A DNA stretch of 64,000 nucleotides from positions 2,542,001 through 2,606,000 of the forward strand of contig NZ_CP104302.1 of the NCBI RefSeq assembly GCF_025215495.1. Direction: 5' to 3'. The translations under genes and the position numbers were made by a program. Position 1 is the first letter of the stretch; every line of letters begins with the position of its first letter. A model generated the notes under the pieces. The model was not told the origin of the DNA and searched no databases. It saw only the letters and a program-made list of their open reading frames with translations. This DNA is from Mycolicibacterium brumae (GTDB taxonomy: Bacteria > Actinomycetota > Actinomycetes > Mycobacteriales > Mycobacteriaceae). Positions 1 through 8,233 of the stretch are shown piece after piece.

Positions 1-1
1 G

Positions 2-460
2 CTGGTGCAGCTGGAGATTCCGGCGCAGACGGCCCTGGCCGCCGCGCGCCAGGGTCGGCACAGCGGCGCGACGGTGATCCTCAACGCCTCCCCGGCCGGC
101 GCGGACCCGGACCTGCTCGCCGAGTTGGCCGCGGTCACCGATGTGGTGATCGTGAACGAGACCGAGGCGCAGCAATGGCATTGGCAGACGCCGTATCTGG
201 TCACCACCCGCGGGGCCGCCGGCGCGACGGTCGCCTCGGACGGTGGCACGGTGTCGGTGCCGTCGCAGCGGGTGGAGCCCGCCGACACCAGCGGCGCCGG
301 TGATGTGTTCGCCGGGGTGCTGGCCGCGTGCTGGACCCGGATGGACCCCGAGCAGGCCGTGCGTCGCGCCACCGCCGCCGGCGCGCTGGCCACCTTGGTC
401 CCCGGCGCGGGCGACTGCGCGCCGACCGCGGAGATGATCGAGGACGCGCTATTGCGATGA
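2..460 (+). CDS. rbsK: PfkB-family carbohydrate kinase, probable ribokinase (3' part only)
   Basis: This is the C-terminal ~152 residues of a PfkB/ribokinase-fold sugar kinase; the 5' part lies outside the window. It keeps the family signature DTSGAGDVFAG, which holds the catalytic Asp and the anion hole, and the upstream NETEA segment that contacts phosphate/metal in ribokinases. Its place beside an Rv2437-like gene and nadE matches M. tuberculosis Rv2436 (rbsK), so ATP-dependent phosphorylation of ribose is the likely reaction. Substrate specificity cannot be read from this fragment. Its stop overlaps the next start in ATGA, indicating translational coupling. Confidence 0.85.
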   Translation: MVQLEIPAQTALAAARQGRHSGATVILNASPAGADPDLLAELAAVTDVVIVNETEAQQWHWQTPYLVTTRGAAGATVASDGGTVSVPSQRVEPADTSGAGDVFAGVLAACWTRMDPEQAVRRATAAGALATLVPGAGDCAPTAEMIEDALLR

Positions 461-1077
461 ACGCGCCGCTGGTCGCGCTGGTCCTGTTCGCACTGTTCGG
501 GATCCTCGGATTCGGTTGGCGCAGTTGGCTTCAGCATCGACGCACCGGTTCGGCGGGATTCCGGGGAGTCAGCGGCGAGCTGGGCTCGGCCGAATGGCTC
601 GCCGGGGCGGGGTTCGCGCTGTCCATCCTCATCGCGGTGGCCGCGCCCGTTCTGCAGTGGGCAGGTGTGCTGGCGCCGGTGTCGTTCCTGGACGCGGAGT
701 GGATCCAGTCCGGCGGTGTGCTGCTGGCGGTGTTCGGCATCTTCGGCACGGTGTACGCGCAGGTCGATATGGGTGAGTCCTGGCGCATCGGGGTCGATCC
801 CGACGAGCGCACCGAGCTGGTCGAGTCCGGGATTTTCGGCCGGGTCCGCAATCCCATCTTCACCGCGATGCTGGTGTTCGGCGCGGGTATTGCCCTGGTC
901 ACCCCGAATATGTTGGCGCTCACTGGATTCGCATTGCTGGTCGTCACCATTGAGATGCAGGTCCGCATCGTCGAGGAGCCGTACTTGGAGGCCGTGCACG
1001 GCGAGGTCTACCGGCGTTATGCCGCCAAGGTCGGCCGCTTCATTCCCAGCTTCGGACGGATCCCGCCCTCGGAGTGA
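457..1077 (+). CDS. Isoprenylcysteine carboxyl methyltransferase-like / PEMT-type membrane protein (Rv2437-like)
   Basis: This 206-residue integral membrane protein starts at the ATG overlapping the rbsK stop. Hydrophobic segments lie near residues 3-18, 48-68, 88-105 and 138-165. The C-terminal half has the ICMT/PEMT-type pattern: a GIFGRVRNPIFTAM segment (the R-H/R-N-P motif), then an acidic EEPYLEAVHGEVYRRYAAKVGRF tail related to the SAM-binding E-E-x-x-L...Y-x-x-Y motif. The family methylates lipids or prenylated or small substrates in membranes, but the substrate here is unknown. Position and size match M. tuberculosis Rv2437. The coupling to rbsK looks positional rather than functional. 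Confidence 0.75.
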   Translation: MNAPLVALVLFALFGILGFGWRSWLQHRRTGSAGFRGVSGELGSAEWLAGAGFALSILIAVAAPVLQWAGVLAPVSFLDAEWIQSGGVLLAVFGIFGTVYAQVDMGESWRIGVDPDERTELVESGIFGRVRNPIFTAMLVFGAGIALVTPNMLALTGFALLVVTIEMQVRIVEEPYLEAVHGEVYRRYAAKVGRFIPSFGRIPPSE

Positions 1078-1098
1078 CAACGATGGCGCCATGGACAT

Positions 1099-1344
1099 AT
1101 GACGCTGACCAGTATCACTGTGACCGTCGACGAGGACGACCTCGCGTTGGTCAAGCAGGCCGCCAAGCGTGAACGCCGCCCGGAAGCCGAGCTGATCCGG
1201 GAGGCGTTCCATCTGGTCGCGATGCGACGCCGACTATGGGACACCCCGTGGCACATCCCGACTCTTGACTTCAACCGCGCGCTGTCCGCCGAGGACGGGC
1301 AAGCGATCGTCATCGATGAGATGGTTCGTCGCCAGCACCGTTGA
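1099..1344 (+). CDS. Ribbon-helix-helix (CopG-type) DNA-binding protein
   Basis: This 81-residue protein starts with SITVTVDEDDLALVKQAAKRE followed by EAELIREAF, the usual beta strand plus two helices of ribbon-helix-helix repressors and antitoxins. Such proteins bind DNA as dimers through the N-terminal strand. No toxin gene follows; the next gene, nadE, is convergent. It is therefore either an orphan antitoxin-like repressor or a regulator of unknown target. The C-terminal ~35 residues (WDTPWHIPTLDF...) are not part of the DNA-binding fold and could be a partner-binding tail. The start is the ATG at 1099; an upstream ATG at 1083 opens only a very short frame. Confidence 0.65.
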   Translation: MTLTSITVTVDEDDLALVKQAAKRERRPEAELIREAFHLVAMRRRLWDTPWHIPTLDFNRALSAEDGQAIVIDEMVRRQHR

Positions 1345-1381
1345 TCCAACGGCACGGAACCGAGGAAGTCGCGTCGACGCC

Positions 1382-3415
1382 TCAGCTCTCCGGGATGTCC
1401 CGGTCGATCTCGGCGAGCCAGGTGCGCGCGGACATGTCCGACGGGGCGCGCCAGTCCCCGCGCGGGGACAGCGATCCGCCGCGGGACACCTTGGGCCCGT
1501 TCGGCATCGCCGAGCGTTTGAACTGTGAGAACGAATAGAACCGTTGCGCGAAAACCTTCAGCCAGGAACGGATTTCGGCCAGCGAGTACTGCGGCCGGGA
1601 ATCGTCGGGGTACCCCGGCGGCCAGACGCCGGACCCGGCGTCCCGCCAGGCGTGCCAGGCCAGGAAGGCGATCTTGGCCGGAGTGAAGCCCCAGCGCAGC
1701 GCGTGGAACAGCGAGAAATCCTGCAGCGGGTACGGCCCGACGACCGCTTCGCTGCTCTGCACAGGTCCCCCGCCGTCGGTGGGCACCAACTCCGGGGTGA
1801 TCTCGGTGTCCAGCACGCTCTGCAGCACGTTGCTGACGTCGCTGCCGAACTCCCCGTTGGCCATCACCCACCGAATCAGGTGCTGGATAAGGGTTTTCGG
1901 CACGCCACCGTTGACGTTGTAGTGCGACATCTGGTCGCCGACGCCGTAGGTCGACCAACCCAGCGCGAGTTCGGACAGGTCCCCGGTGCCCAGCACGATC
2001 CCGCCGCGCTGGTTGGCCAGCCGGAACAGGTAGTCGGTGCGCAGCCCGGCCTGGACGTTTTCGAAGGTGACGTCGTAGACCTTCTTCCCCTCGCCGAACG
2101 GGTGGCCCATGTTCCGCAGCATCAGCTCGGCGGTGTCGCGGATATCGAGTTCGGCGAAGGTGACGCCCAGCGCCCGGCACAGCGCGATGGCGTTGTTCTT
2201 GGTGTGGTCGCCGGTGGCGAACCCGGGCATGGTGAAGGCCAGAATGTCGGTGCGCGGCCGGTGCTCCCGGTCCATCGCGCGGGCGGCGACAATGAGCGCG
2301 TGGGTGGAGTCCAGCCCGCCGGACACCCCGATCACGACCTTCGGGAAGTTCAACGCGCGCAGACGCTGCTCCAGACCGGACACCTGGATGCTGTAGGCCT
2401 CGTAGCAGTCCTGCGCCAGCCGCTGAGAGTCGGCGGGAACGAACGGAAACCGCTCGATCCGCCGACGCAGCCCGATGTCCCCGGCGGGCGAGTCCAGGGT
2501 GAACTCGATCCGGCGGAAGTCGATGCCGCGTTCGCGGCGATTGTCGTCGAAGGTTCCCTGCCGCAACCGCTCGGAGCGCAGCAGCCCGGTGTCGATGTCG
2601 GCGACACTGCGGGCGCCTCCGCGCGGGAATCGGTCGGATTCGGCGAGCAACTCACCGTTCTCGTAGATCATCGTCTGGCCGTCCCAAGCCAGGTCGGTGC
2701 TGGACTCGCCATCCCCGGCGGCGGCGTAGACGTAGGCGGCCAGTCCGCGCGACGACGCCGAGGCGACCATCAGCTTGCGATCCCGGGAGCGCCCGATGGT
2801 GATCGGCGATCCGGACAGGTTCGCCAGCACCGTCGCGCCGGCCAGCACGGCCTCGGCGCTCGGTGGGATCGGCACCCACATGTCCTCGCAGATCTCCACG
2901 GCCAGCACGAAATCGGGCAGGTCGGTGGCGGCGAACAGCAGGTCCGTGCCGAACGGGACCTCGTCGCCGGCGACGCGGATGGTGTCGCTGATGTCCGCGC
3001 CGGACGCGCACTGGCGGCCGTCGTAGAACTCACGATAGGTCGGCAGATAAGACTTGGGGACGACGCCTAGGACGCGGCCGCGGTGGATGACGACGGCGCA
3101 GTTGTAGATGCGGTGCAAGTGTCGCAGCGGGGCGCCGACGACCAGCACCGGAAGCAGTTGTTCGGAGGCGCGGACCAGGGTGGCCAGGGAATCCTCGGCG
3201 GCGGCGAGCAGGCTGTCCTGCATCAGGATGTCGTCGATGGAATACCCGGTCAGGGTCAGTTCGGGGAACACCGCCAGCGCGACGCCGTCGTCGTGGCATT
3301 CGCGGGCGGCGGCCAGCACCGCGGCGGCGTTGGCGGCCGGGTCGGCGATGGCGGTGTGCAGCGTGCAGGCGGCCACCCGCACGAATCCGTGCCGGTACGC
3401 GGAGAAGAAGTCCAC
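1382..3415 (-). CDS. nadE: Glutamine-dependent NAD+ synthetase
   Basis: This 677-residue enzyme makes NAD+ from deamido-NAD+ using glutamine-derived ammonia and ATP, the last step of both de novo and salvage NAD synthesis. The N-terminal nitrilase-type glutaminase domain (about 1-290) has the full catalytic triad Glu52 (FPELTLTG), Lys121 (VPKSYLP) and Cys176 (EICEDMW). The C-terminal synthetase domain carries the PP-loop GVSGGLDSTHA and GDLSELALGW. Length and sequence agree closely with M. tuberculosis NadE (Rv2438c). The start MDFFSAYRHGFVRVAAC aligns with that family. It follows a small conserved gene on the same strand with a 19-bp gap. Confidence 0.97.
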   Translation of the reverse strand: MDFFSAYRHGFVRVAACTLHTAIADPAANAAAVLAAARECHDDGVALAVFPELTLTGYSIDDILMQDSLLAAAEDSLATLVRASEQLLPVLVVGAPLRHLHRIYNCAVVIHRGRVLGVVPKSYLPTYREFYDGRQCASGADISDTIRVAGDEVPFGTDLLFAATDLPDFVLAVEICEDMWVPIPPSAEAVLAGATVLANLSGSPITIGRSRDRKLMVASASSRGLAAYVYAAAGDGESSTDLAWDGQTMIYENGELLAESDRFPRGGARSVADIDTGLLRSERLRQGTFDDNRRERGIDFRRIEFTLDSPAGDIGLRRRIERFPFVPADSQRLAQDCYEAYSIQVSGLEQRLRALNFPKVVIGVSGGLDSTHALIVAARAMDREHRPRTDILAFTMPGFATGDHTKNNAIALCRALGVTFAELDIRDTAELMLRNMGHPFGEGKKVYDVTFENVQAGLRTDYLFRLANQRGGIVLGTGDLSELALGWSTYGVGDQMSHYNVNGGVPKTLIQHLIRWVMANGEFGSDVSNVLQSVLDTEITPELVPTDGGGPVQSSEAVVGPYPLQDFSLFHALRWGFTPAKIAFLAWHAWRDAGSGVWPPGYPDDSRPQYSLAEIRSWLKVFAQRFYSFSQFKRSAMPNGPKVSRGGSLSPRGDWRAPSDMSARTWLAEIDRDIPES

Positions 3416-3434
3416 GACCGGGATTGTCTCACCT

Positions 3435-3662
3435 TCAGCGACCGGGACTGAGCACTCCGGATCGCAGCGCGGCGCCGATGTTGGACATCACCCGGTCCAG
3501 CAGCGCCGCATAGTCACTGCCGTTGTCCATGATTTTCCGCAGCCCGTTGCGGATCAGATAGGCGTCGACCCGACGGTCGATCGGCCAGTTCGCATACGTG
3601 CGGCCGGTGAACTCCGACCGGAGAAATTTCCACGCCACATCGTCAATATCGCCTGTCGGCAT
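3435..3662 (-). CDS. Small conserved mycobacterial protein (Rv2438A-like)
   Basis: This 75-residue hypothetical protein lies immediately upstream of nadE, in the place of M. tuberculosis Rv2438A. The chosen ATG at 3662 (MPTGDIDDVAWKFLRSEF) has a good AAGGGG ribosome site a few bases upstream; longer readings extend into poorly coding sequence. The protein is mostly helical, with conserved-looking aromatic and charged patches (FTGRTYANWPIDRRVD), and has no signal peptide or membrane segment. No function is known. Tight spacing to nadE suggests cotranscription. Confidence 0.7.
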   Translation of the reverse strand: MPTGDIDDVAWKFLRSEFTGRTYANWPIDRRVDAYLIRNGLRKIMDNGSDYAALLDRVMSNIGAALRSGVLSPGR

Positions 3663-3854
3663 ACCACTACCCCTTGATTGCCCGCCGGACAAAAGCCCCG
3701 ATTGCTTCCATACTCGGCGTTCCGCACAACCCAGCCTAGTGACAAAGGTCACTAAATGTCAGGGGTTGGGCCCAGCGTGAGCCAATACGGGTTGTCCACA
3801 GCCTTGGGACGGGGTGAACAACCCCGGCGTCCTACCGGCCTTAGCGTCGCCGGT

Positions 3855-4709
3855 ATGCCGTCACAACGCCACGAAGCGTTGGTCCAGTTGTTCCGGGATC
3901 AGCCAGAATTCGCGCCACTGCTGCTGCACGACGTGGCCGGCCTCGCTCTGCCCGACCACGACGCCCTCGCCTCCGACTCCCCGGACCTATCCCAGGCTGT
4001 GTCGTGGGAATTGCGCGCCGACAACATCGTCACCCTGACCCGCGACGGTAGACCGGTACTCGGGATCATCATCGAATCCCAGCTGCGCGTCGACCCGAAG
4101 AAGCACGACAGCTGGCCCGGCTACATGGTCGCCCTGCGTCACCGGCTGAGGTGTGACTGCGCCCTGGTGGTGGTGTGCGTGACCGACGCGGTCGCCAGCT
4201 GGGCCGGCCGACCGATCACGTTGGGGCCAGGATCGGTGATCACACCGATCGTCATCGGACCATCGACCGTCCCCGTCATCACCGACCCAGAACACGCCCG
4301 CGGGAGCCCCGAACTCACTGCGCTCTCAGCGCTCACGCACCCGAATAACCACGCCATCCTCGACGCTCTTTTCGCGTCTTTCGACCCCGACAACCCCGTC
4401 AGCCCGCGCTACGCTGAACTAATCTACTCAGCGCTGCCAGCCGCCGGAAAGCACTACCTGGAGAAGCTCATGACCACCAGAACCCGGGAGTACACCTTCC
4501 CAATGCTGCGCGACAGCTTCAACGAAGGCGCAGCCAAGGGCGAAGCGAAAGGCAAGGCCGAAGATGTCCTTGCGGTCCTCACCGCCCGCGGACACGACGT
4601 CCCCGACGACCTCCGCGCCCGCGTGACCAACTGCACCGACACTGAACGACTCACGGTCTGGCTAATCAGGGCCGCCACCGCTGACAGCGTCGAGGACGTC
4701 TTCGGCTGA
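3855..4709 (+). CDS. Rpn/YhgA-like PD-(D/E)XK nuclease-fold protein
   Basis: This 284-residue protein begins MPSQRHEALVQLFRDQPEF, a start common to an actinobacterial family related to Rpn/transposase-like PD-(D/E)XK proteins. The putative nuclease core is ELRADNIVTL...VLGIIIESQLRVDPKKHDSWPGY (about residues 49-85), with Asp and E-x-Q positions typical of the fold. A C-terminal segment has a short G-E-A-K-G-K-A repeat (about 225-235) and a helical tail. Related Rpn proteins promote RecA-independent recombination, but activity here is inferred. It points against its neighbours and sits between the Rv2438A-like gene and proB, where M. tuberculosis has nothing, so it is probably a lineage-specific insertion. 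Confidence 0.65.
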   Translation: MPSQRHEALVQLFRDQPEFAPLLLHDVAGLALPDHDALASDSPDLSQAVSWELRADNIVTLTRDGRPVLGIIIESQLRVDPKKHDSWPGYMVALRHRLRCDCALVVVCVTDAVASWAGRPITLGPGSVITPIVIGPSTVPVITDPEHARGSPELTALSALTHPNNHAILDALFASFDPDNPVSPRYAELIYSALPAAGKHYLEKLMTTRTREYTFPMLRDSFNEGAAKGEAKGKAEDVLAVLTARGHDVPDDLRARVTNCTDTERLTVWLIRAATADSVEDVFG

Positions 4710-4776
4710 ACCCGCGCTAAACGGCGCTTTCTCGTTCAGCTTCTCAGCCGGGCTCGTTCCTCGCCCGTCATCGTCG

Positions 4777-5886
4777 CTAAACGGCGACGAGGTCGTCGGC
4801 GTGCACAACGGCCCGCCGCAGCTCCGGCGGCAGGTCGGCGGTGGACCGGCCCACCATCGACGTCAACTCGGAAGCGTCGTAGCCGACCACCCCGCGAGCG
4901 ATCACGGTCTCGTCGGACCCACGCAGCTCCACCACGTCTCCGCCGTGGAACTGACCGCTCACCGAAGTGACGCCGGCCGGCAGTAGGGAGCGACGCCGTT
5001 CCAGCACCGCGCGCACCGCACCGTCGTCAAGAACCAGAGCGCCCGCCGCCTCGGCGGCGTGGCGCAGCCAGAACCGGCGCGAGGACATCCGGGTCCGCCG
5101 CGCCGCGAACACGGTGCCCACCTCCGCGTCGGACAGCGCCGCTTCGGCAGAGCTGGCGGCGGCCAACAGCACCGGCACCCCAGCGTCGGACGCCAGCAGC
5201 GCCGAGCCCAACTTCGAGGCCATCCCGCCGGTGCCCAGATGACTGCCCTGCCCGGCGATGACGCCGTCGAGGTCCTCGGGCCCACTGACCTCGGGAATGA
5301 AGCGCGCGGACGCGTTCTTGCGCGGATCGCCGTCGTAGAGGCCGTCGATGTCCGAGAGCAGAACCAGGGCGTCGGCGCCCACCAGGTGCGCCACCAGCGC
5401 GGACAGCCGGTCGTTGTCGCCGAACCGGATCTCGTTGGTGGCGACGGTGTCGTTCTCGTTGACGATCGCGACCGCGTGCAGCACCCGTAGCCGGTCCAGG
5501 GTGCGCTGGGCGTTGTTGTGCTGCGAGCGCGCGGCGATGTCTTGGGCGGTCAACAGAACCTGCCCGACGGTTCGCTCGTAGCGGGCGAACGCGGTGTTCC
5601 AGGAGTTGATCAGGGCGACCTGGCCGACGCTGGCCGCGGCCTGCTTGGTGGCCAGGTCCTTGGGTCGACGGGTCAGGCCCAGCGGCGCCATGCCGGCGGC
5701 GATCGCCCCGGAGGACACCACCACCACGTCGGAGCCGGCTTTCATCCGGGCCTCGATCGCGTCGGCCAGTCGTTGCAGCCGGTCCGGGTCGAACTCGCCG
5801 CTGGGGGTGGTCAGCGCGGTGGTGCCGATCTTGACGACCACGCGTCGGGCGGAGCGGATGGCGGCCCGGTGCGCGGAGTCGGTCAC
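4777..5886 (-). CDS. proB: Glutamate 5-kinase
   Basis: This 369-residue kinase phosphorylates L-glutamate to gamma-glutamyl phosphate, the first committed step of proline synthesis. The amino-acid-kinase domain shows [11 protein letters not shown] near residue 16, [14 protein letters not shown] and [24 protein letters not shown]-terminal PUA domain follows (about 280-365, with [19 protein letters not shown]), as in longer bacterial ProB. The start codon overlaps the obgE stop in ATGA, so the two are translated together. proA is not in the window. Confidence 0.96.
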   Translation of the reverse strand: MTDSAHRAAIRSARRVVVKIGTTALTTPSGEFDPDRLQRLADAIEARMKAGSDVVVVSSGAIAAGMAPLGLTRRPKDLATKQAAASVGQVALINSWNTAFARYERTVGQVLLTAQDIAARSQHNNAQRTLDRLRVLHAVAIVNENDTVATNEIRFGDNDRLSALVAHLVGADALVLLSDIDGLYDGDPRKNASARFIPEVSGPEDLDGVIAGQGSHLGTGGMASKLGSALLASDAGVPVLLAAASSAEAALSDAEVGTVFAARRTRMSSRRFWLRHAAEAAGALVLDDGAVRAVLERRRSLLPAGVTSVSGQFHGGDVVELRGSDETVIARGVVGYDASELTSMVGRSTADLPPELRRAVVHADDLVAV

Positions 5887-7337
5887 TGCCCTTCCTCTGG
5901 TCCGTCGGCGTGTTCGCGACGCGCCTTGCGGGCCGCCTTGCGTTCGGCGGCGCCCACCCGGTCGGTCTGGTCCAGGCGGATGTCGGTGCCGCGGCCGGAC
6001 GGGACGACGTCGACACCGGCCGGGGTGGTCGGCTCCCAGTCGAACGTGACATCACCGATGGTGACCGCGCAGCCGGCGGTGGCGCCCTTGCGGATCAGTT
6101 CGTCCTCGACGCCGAGGCGCGCCAGCCGGTCGCCGAGGTAGCCGACGGCCTCGTCGTTGTCGAACTGGGTCTGGGCGATCCAGCGCTCCGGCCGCGACCC
6201 GGTCACAATGAATCCACCGGTCCCATCGGGTCGGACCTCGAATGCCTTCTCGTTCACCGGGATCGGCCGGATCACCGGTCGACGCGGGGGCGGTGGCGGG
6301 CTGGCGACTCGGTATGCCGCGACCATGTCCCACAGGCCGAAGATCAACGGCCGCAGTCCGATTCGCGCCACCGTGGACACCTCGTACACCGGCCAGCCGC
6401 GAGCCTCGATGTCCGGGCGGACCATGTCCGCAAGTTCCTTGGCGTCGGGAATGTCGATCTTGTTCAAGACCACCGCGCGGGGGCGTTCCGCCAGGTCGTC
6501 GAGCATCGAATCCCCTTGCAGGGTGGGCTGATAGGCGGCCAGTTCGGCCTCCAGCGCGTCGATGTCCGACAGCGGGTCCCGGTTCGGTTCCAGGGTGGCG
6601 CAGTCGACGACGTGCACCAGCACCGCGCAGCGCTCGATGTGCCGCAGGAAGTCCAGACCCAGCCCACGGCCCGACGACGCGCCCGGGATCAGCCCCGGCA
6701 CGTCGGCGACGGTGAAGGTGTGGTCGCCGGCCGAGACGACGCCGAGGTTCGGCGCGAGGGTGGTGAATGGGTAGTCGGCGATCTTGGGTTTGGCCGCCGA
6801 AATGGTCGAGACCAGCGACGATTTGCCGGCCGACGGGAAGCCGATCAGGCCGACGTCGGCAACTGTCTTGAGCTCCAGGGTGAGGTCGCGTTCCTCGCCC
6901 TTCTCCCCCAGCAGCGCGAAGCCGGGAGCCTTGCGGGCGCGGGACGCGAGCGCGGCGTTGCCCAAGCCGCCGCGGCCGCCGGCTGCGGCGTAGAAACGCG
7001 CGCCGGCGCCCACCAGATCGGCCAGGATGCGGCCCTGATCGTCGAGGACGACGGTGCCGTCGGGCACTTTGAGGATGAGATCGGCGCCGGTGGCGCCTTC
7101 CCGATTGCCGCCGGCGCCGGGCTTGCCGGACGGGGCCGCGATGTGCGGGTGGAAATGGAAGTCGAGCAGGGTGTGCACCTGCGGGTCGACGACCAGCACG
7201 ACGCTGCCGCCGCGCCCGCCGTTGCCGCCGTCAGGGCCACCGAGCGGCTTGAACTTCTCGCGGTGGACCGAGGCGCAGCCGTTCCCGCCGGAGCCGGCCC
7301 GCGCGTGGATGACGACGCGGTCGACGAAACGGGCCAT
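5883..7337 (-). CDS. obgE: GTPase Obg/CgtA
   Basis: This 484-residue Obg GTPase is associated with late 50S assembly and the stringent or stress response. The N-terminal glycine-rich Obg fold (1-158) shows the [11 protein letters not shown] and [11 protein letters not shown] repeats. The G domain has G1 [10 protein letters not shown]3 [10 protein letters not shown] and G4 NKID. A C-terminal OCT domain follows, plus the basic tail typical of mycobacteria. It lies downstream of rplU-rpmA and upstream of proB, a conserved actinobacterial order consistent with its ribosomal role. The 85-bp gap to rpmA contains no obvious terminator. Confidence 0.97.
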   Translation of the reverse strand: MARFVDRVVIHARAGSGGNGCASVHREKFKPLGGPDGGNGGRGGSVVLVVDPQVHTLLDFHFHPHIAAPSGKPGAGGNREGATGADLILKVPDGTVVLDDQGRILADLVGAGARFYAAAGGRGGLGNAALASRARKAPGFALLGEKGEERDLTLELKTVADVGLIGFPSAGKSSLVSTISAAKPKIADYPFTTLAPNLGVVSAGDHTFTVADVPGLIPGASSGRGLGLDFLRHIERCAVLVHVVDCATLEPNRDPLSDIDALEAELAAYQPTLQGDSMLDDLAERPRAVVLNKIDIPDAKELADMVRPDIEARGWPVYEVSTVARIGLRPLIFGLWDMVAAYRVASPPPPPRRPVIRPIPVNEKAFEVRPDGTGGFIVTGSRPERWIAQTQFDNDEAVGYLGDRLARLGVEDELIRKGATAGCAVTIGDVTFDWEPTTPAGVDVVPSGRGTDIRLDQTDRVGAAERKAARKARREHADGPEEGQ

Positions 7338-7422
7338 CGGTGAACACCTTTCGCGAATGTGCCGCCGGGGTCTTGATCAGACTCGTCGCAAATGCGCCCC
7401 GGCGTCTACATTCGCGAAAATG

Positions 7423-7680
7423 TCAGCCCTCGACCGGGACGATGTTGACGGTCTTGCGGCCGCGCTTGACGCCGAACTCCACCGAACCGGCGGCGGTGGC
7501 GAACAGGGTGTCATCCCCGCCGCGGCCGACGTTCACGCCGGGGTGGAAGTGGGTGCCGCGCTGGCGCACCAGGATCTCGCCAGACTTGACGACCTGGCCG
7601 CCGAACCGCTTGACCCCGAGTCGCTGCGCGGCGGAATCCCGGCCGTTGCGCGAGCTGGAAGCGCCCTTTTTGTGTGCCAT
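7423..7680 (-). CDS. rpmA: 50S ribosomal protein L27
   Basis: This 85-residue bL27 begins [19 protein letters not shown], with the flexible N-terminus that reaches the peptidyl-transferase centre, and has the conserved [23 protein letters not shown] core (first part shown). Length is standard. It lies 45 bp downstream of rplU in a ribosomal-protein pair that probably shares the promoter upstream of rplU. No N-terminal prosequence of the Firmicutes cleaved type is present. Confidence 0.98.
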   Translation of the reverse strand: MAHKKGASSSRNGRDSAAQRLGVKRFGGQVVKSGEILVRQRGTHFHPGVNVGRGGDDTLFATAAGSVEFGVKRGRKTVNIVPVEG

Positions 7681-7725
7681 TGCCTGCTCCTGAAGTCGTG
7701 TTCGTCTGGGGGTCCGCGGGGCGGA

Positions 7726-8049
7726 TTACTTGATGCCGGTGACCTTCAGCACGGTCAGCTGCTGACGGTGACCCTGCCGCTTGTGGTAGCCGGTCTTGTT
7801 CTTGAACTTGTGGATGCGGATCTTGGGGCCCTTGGTGTGCTCCAGGACCTCGCCGGAGACGGCGATCTTGGCCAGCTTGGCGGCGTCGGTGGTGACCTCG
7901 GCGCCGTTGACGACCAGCGCGACCGGCAGCGACACGTTGGCGCCCGGCTCGACGTCGAGCTTCTCCACCTTGACGATGTCACCCGCGGCGACCTTGTACT
8001 GCTTGCCGCCGGTCTTGACGATCGCGTACGTGGCGTTCTCAGTGGCCAT
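7726..8049 (-). CDS. rplU: 50S ribosomal protein L21
   Basis: This 107-residue bL21 has the usual [17 protein letters not shown] start and the C-terminal [17 protein letters not shown] segment that contacts 23S rRNA. It is the first gene of the rplU-rpmA pair and follows rne on the same strand. A promoter-like TTGCCC/TAATCT pair lies about 130-155 bp upstream, within the rne-rplU gap, leaving a leader of roughly 120 nt that could carry regulation. Confidence 0.98.
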   Translation of the reverse strand: MATENATYAIVKTGGKQYKVAAGDIVKVEKLDVEPGANVSLPVALVVNGAEVTTDAAKLAKIAVSGEVLEHTKGPKIRIHKFKNKTGYHKRQGHRQQLTVLKVTGIK

Positions 8050-8177
8050 CGGGTTTCATTCCTCTACGTCTACTGCGGGGCGCGCGCCACCCGGGGGTGC
8101 GTGCGCGGGTCTTGGGGGGTGCGGGAGTCAGCGCCTCCCGCCGCTGCCGACCCGGAGGGTCTGCAGACAACTGCTCA

Positions 8178-8207
8178 AGATTACGTGAGCGGCCGCTGGC
8201 GGGGCAA
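8178..8207 (-). promoter_or_regulatory. Putative sigma-A-type promoter of rplU-rpmA
   Basis: On the minus strand, TTGCCC (8202-8207) is followed after exactly 18 bp by TAATCT (8178-8183), a reasonable match to a vegetative promoter. It lies in the 184-bp gap between the end of rne and rplU. This is inferred from sequence only. Confidence 0.45.
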
Positions 8208-8233
8208 ATCGCCCACCGTCGGCGCGCCCCGGA

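Noticed and set aside
1099..1381. Complete toxin-antitoxin pair
   Set aside because: The ribbon-helix-helix gene is followed directly by the convergent nadE; no toxin frame is present.
1544..3070. 508-codon plus-strand frame opposite nadE
   Set aside because: nadE is full length with catalytic residues; the opposite frame is low complexity.
4717..4787. Repeated GCTAAACGGCG as target-site duplication of the Rpn-like gene
   Set aside because: Both copies lie on the same side of the gene (one is the proB 3' end), so they do not flank it.
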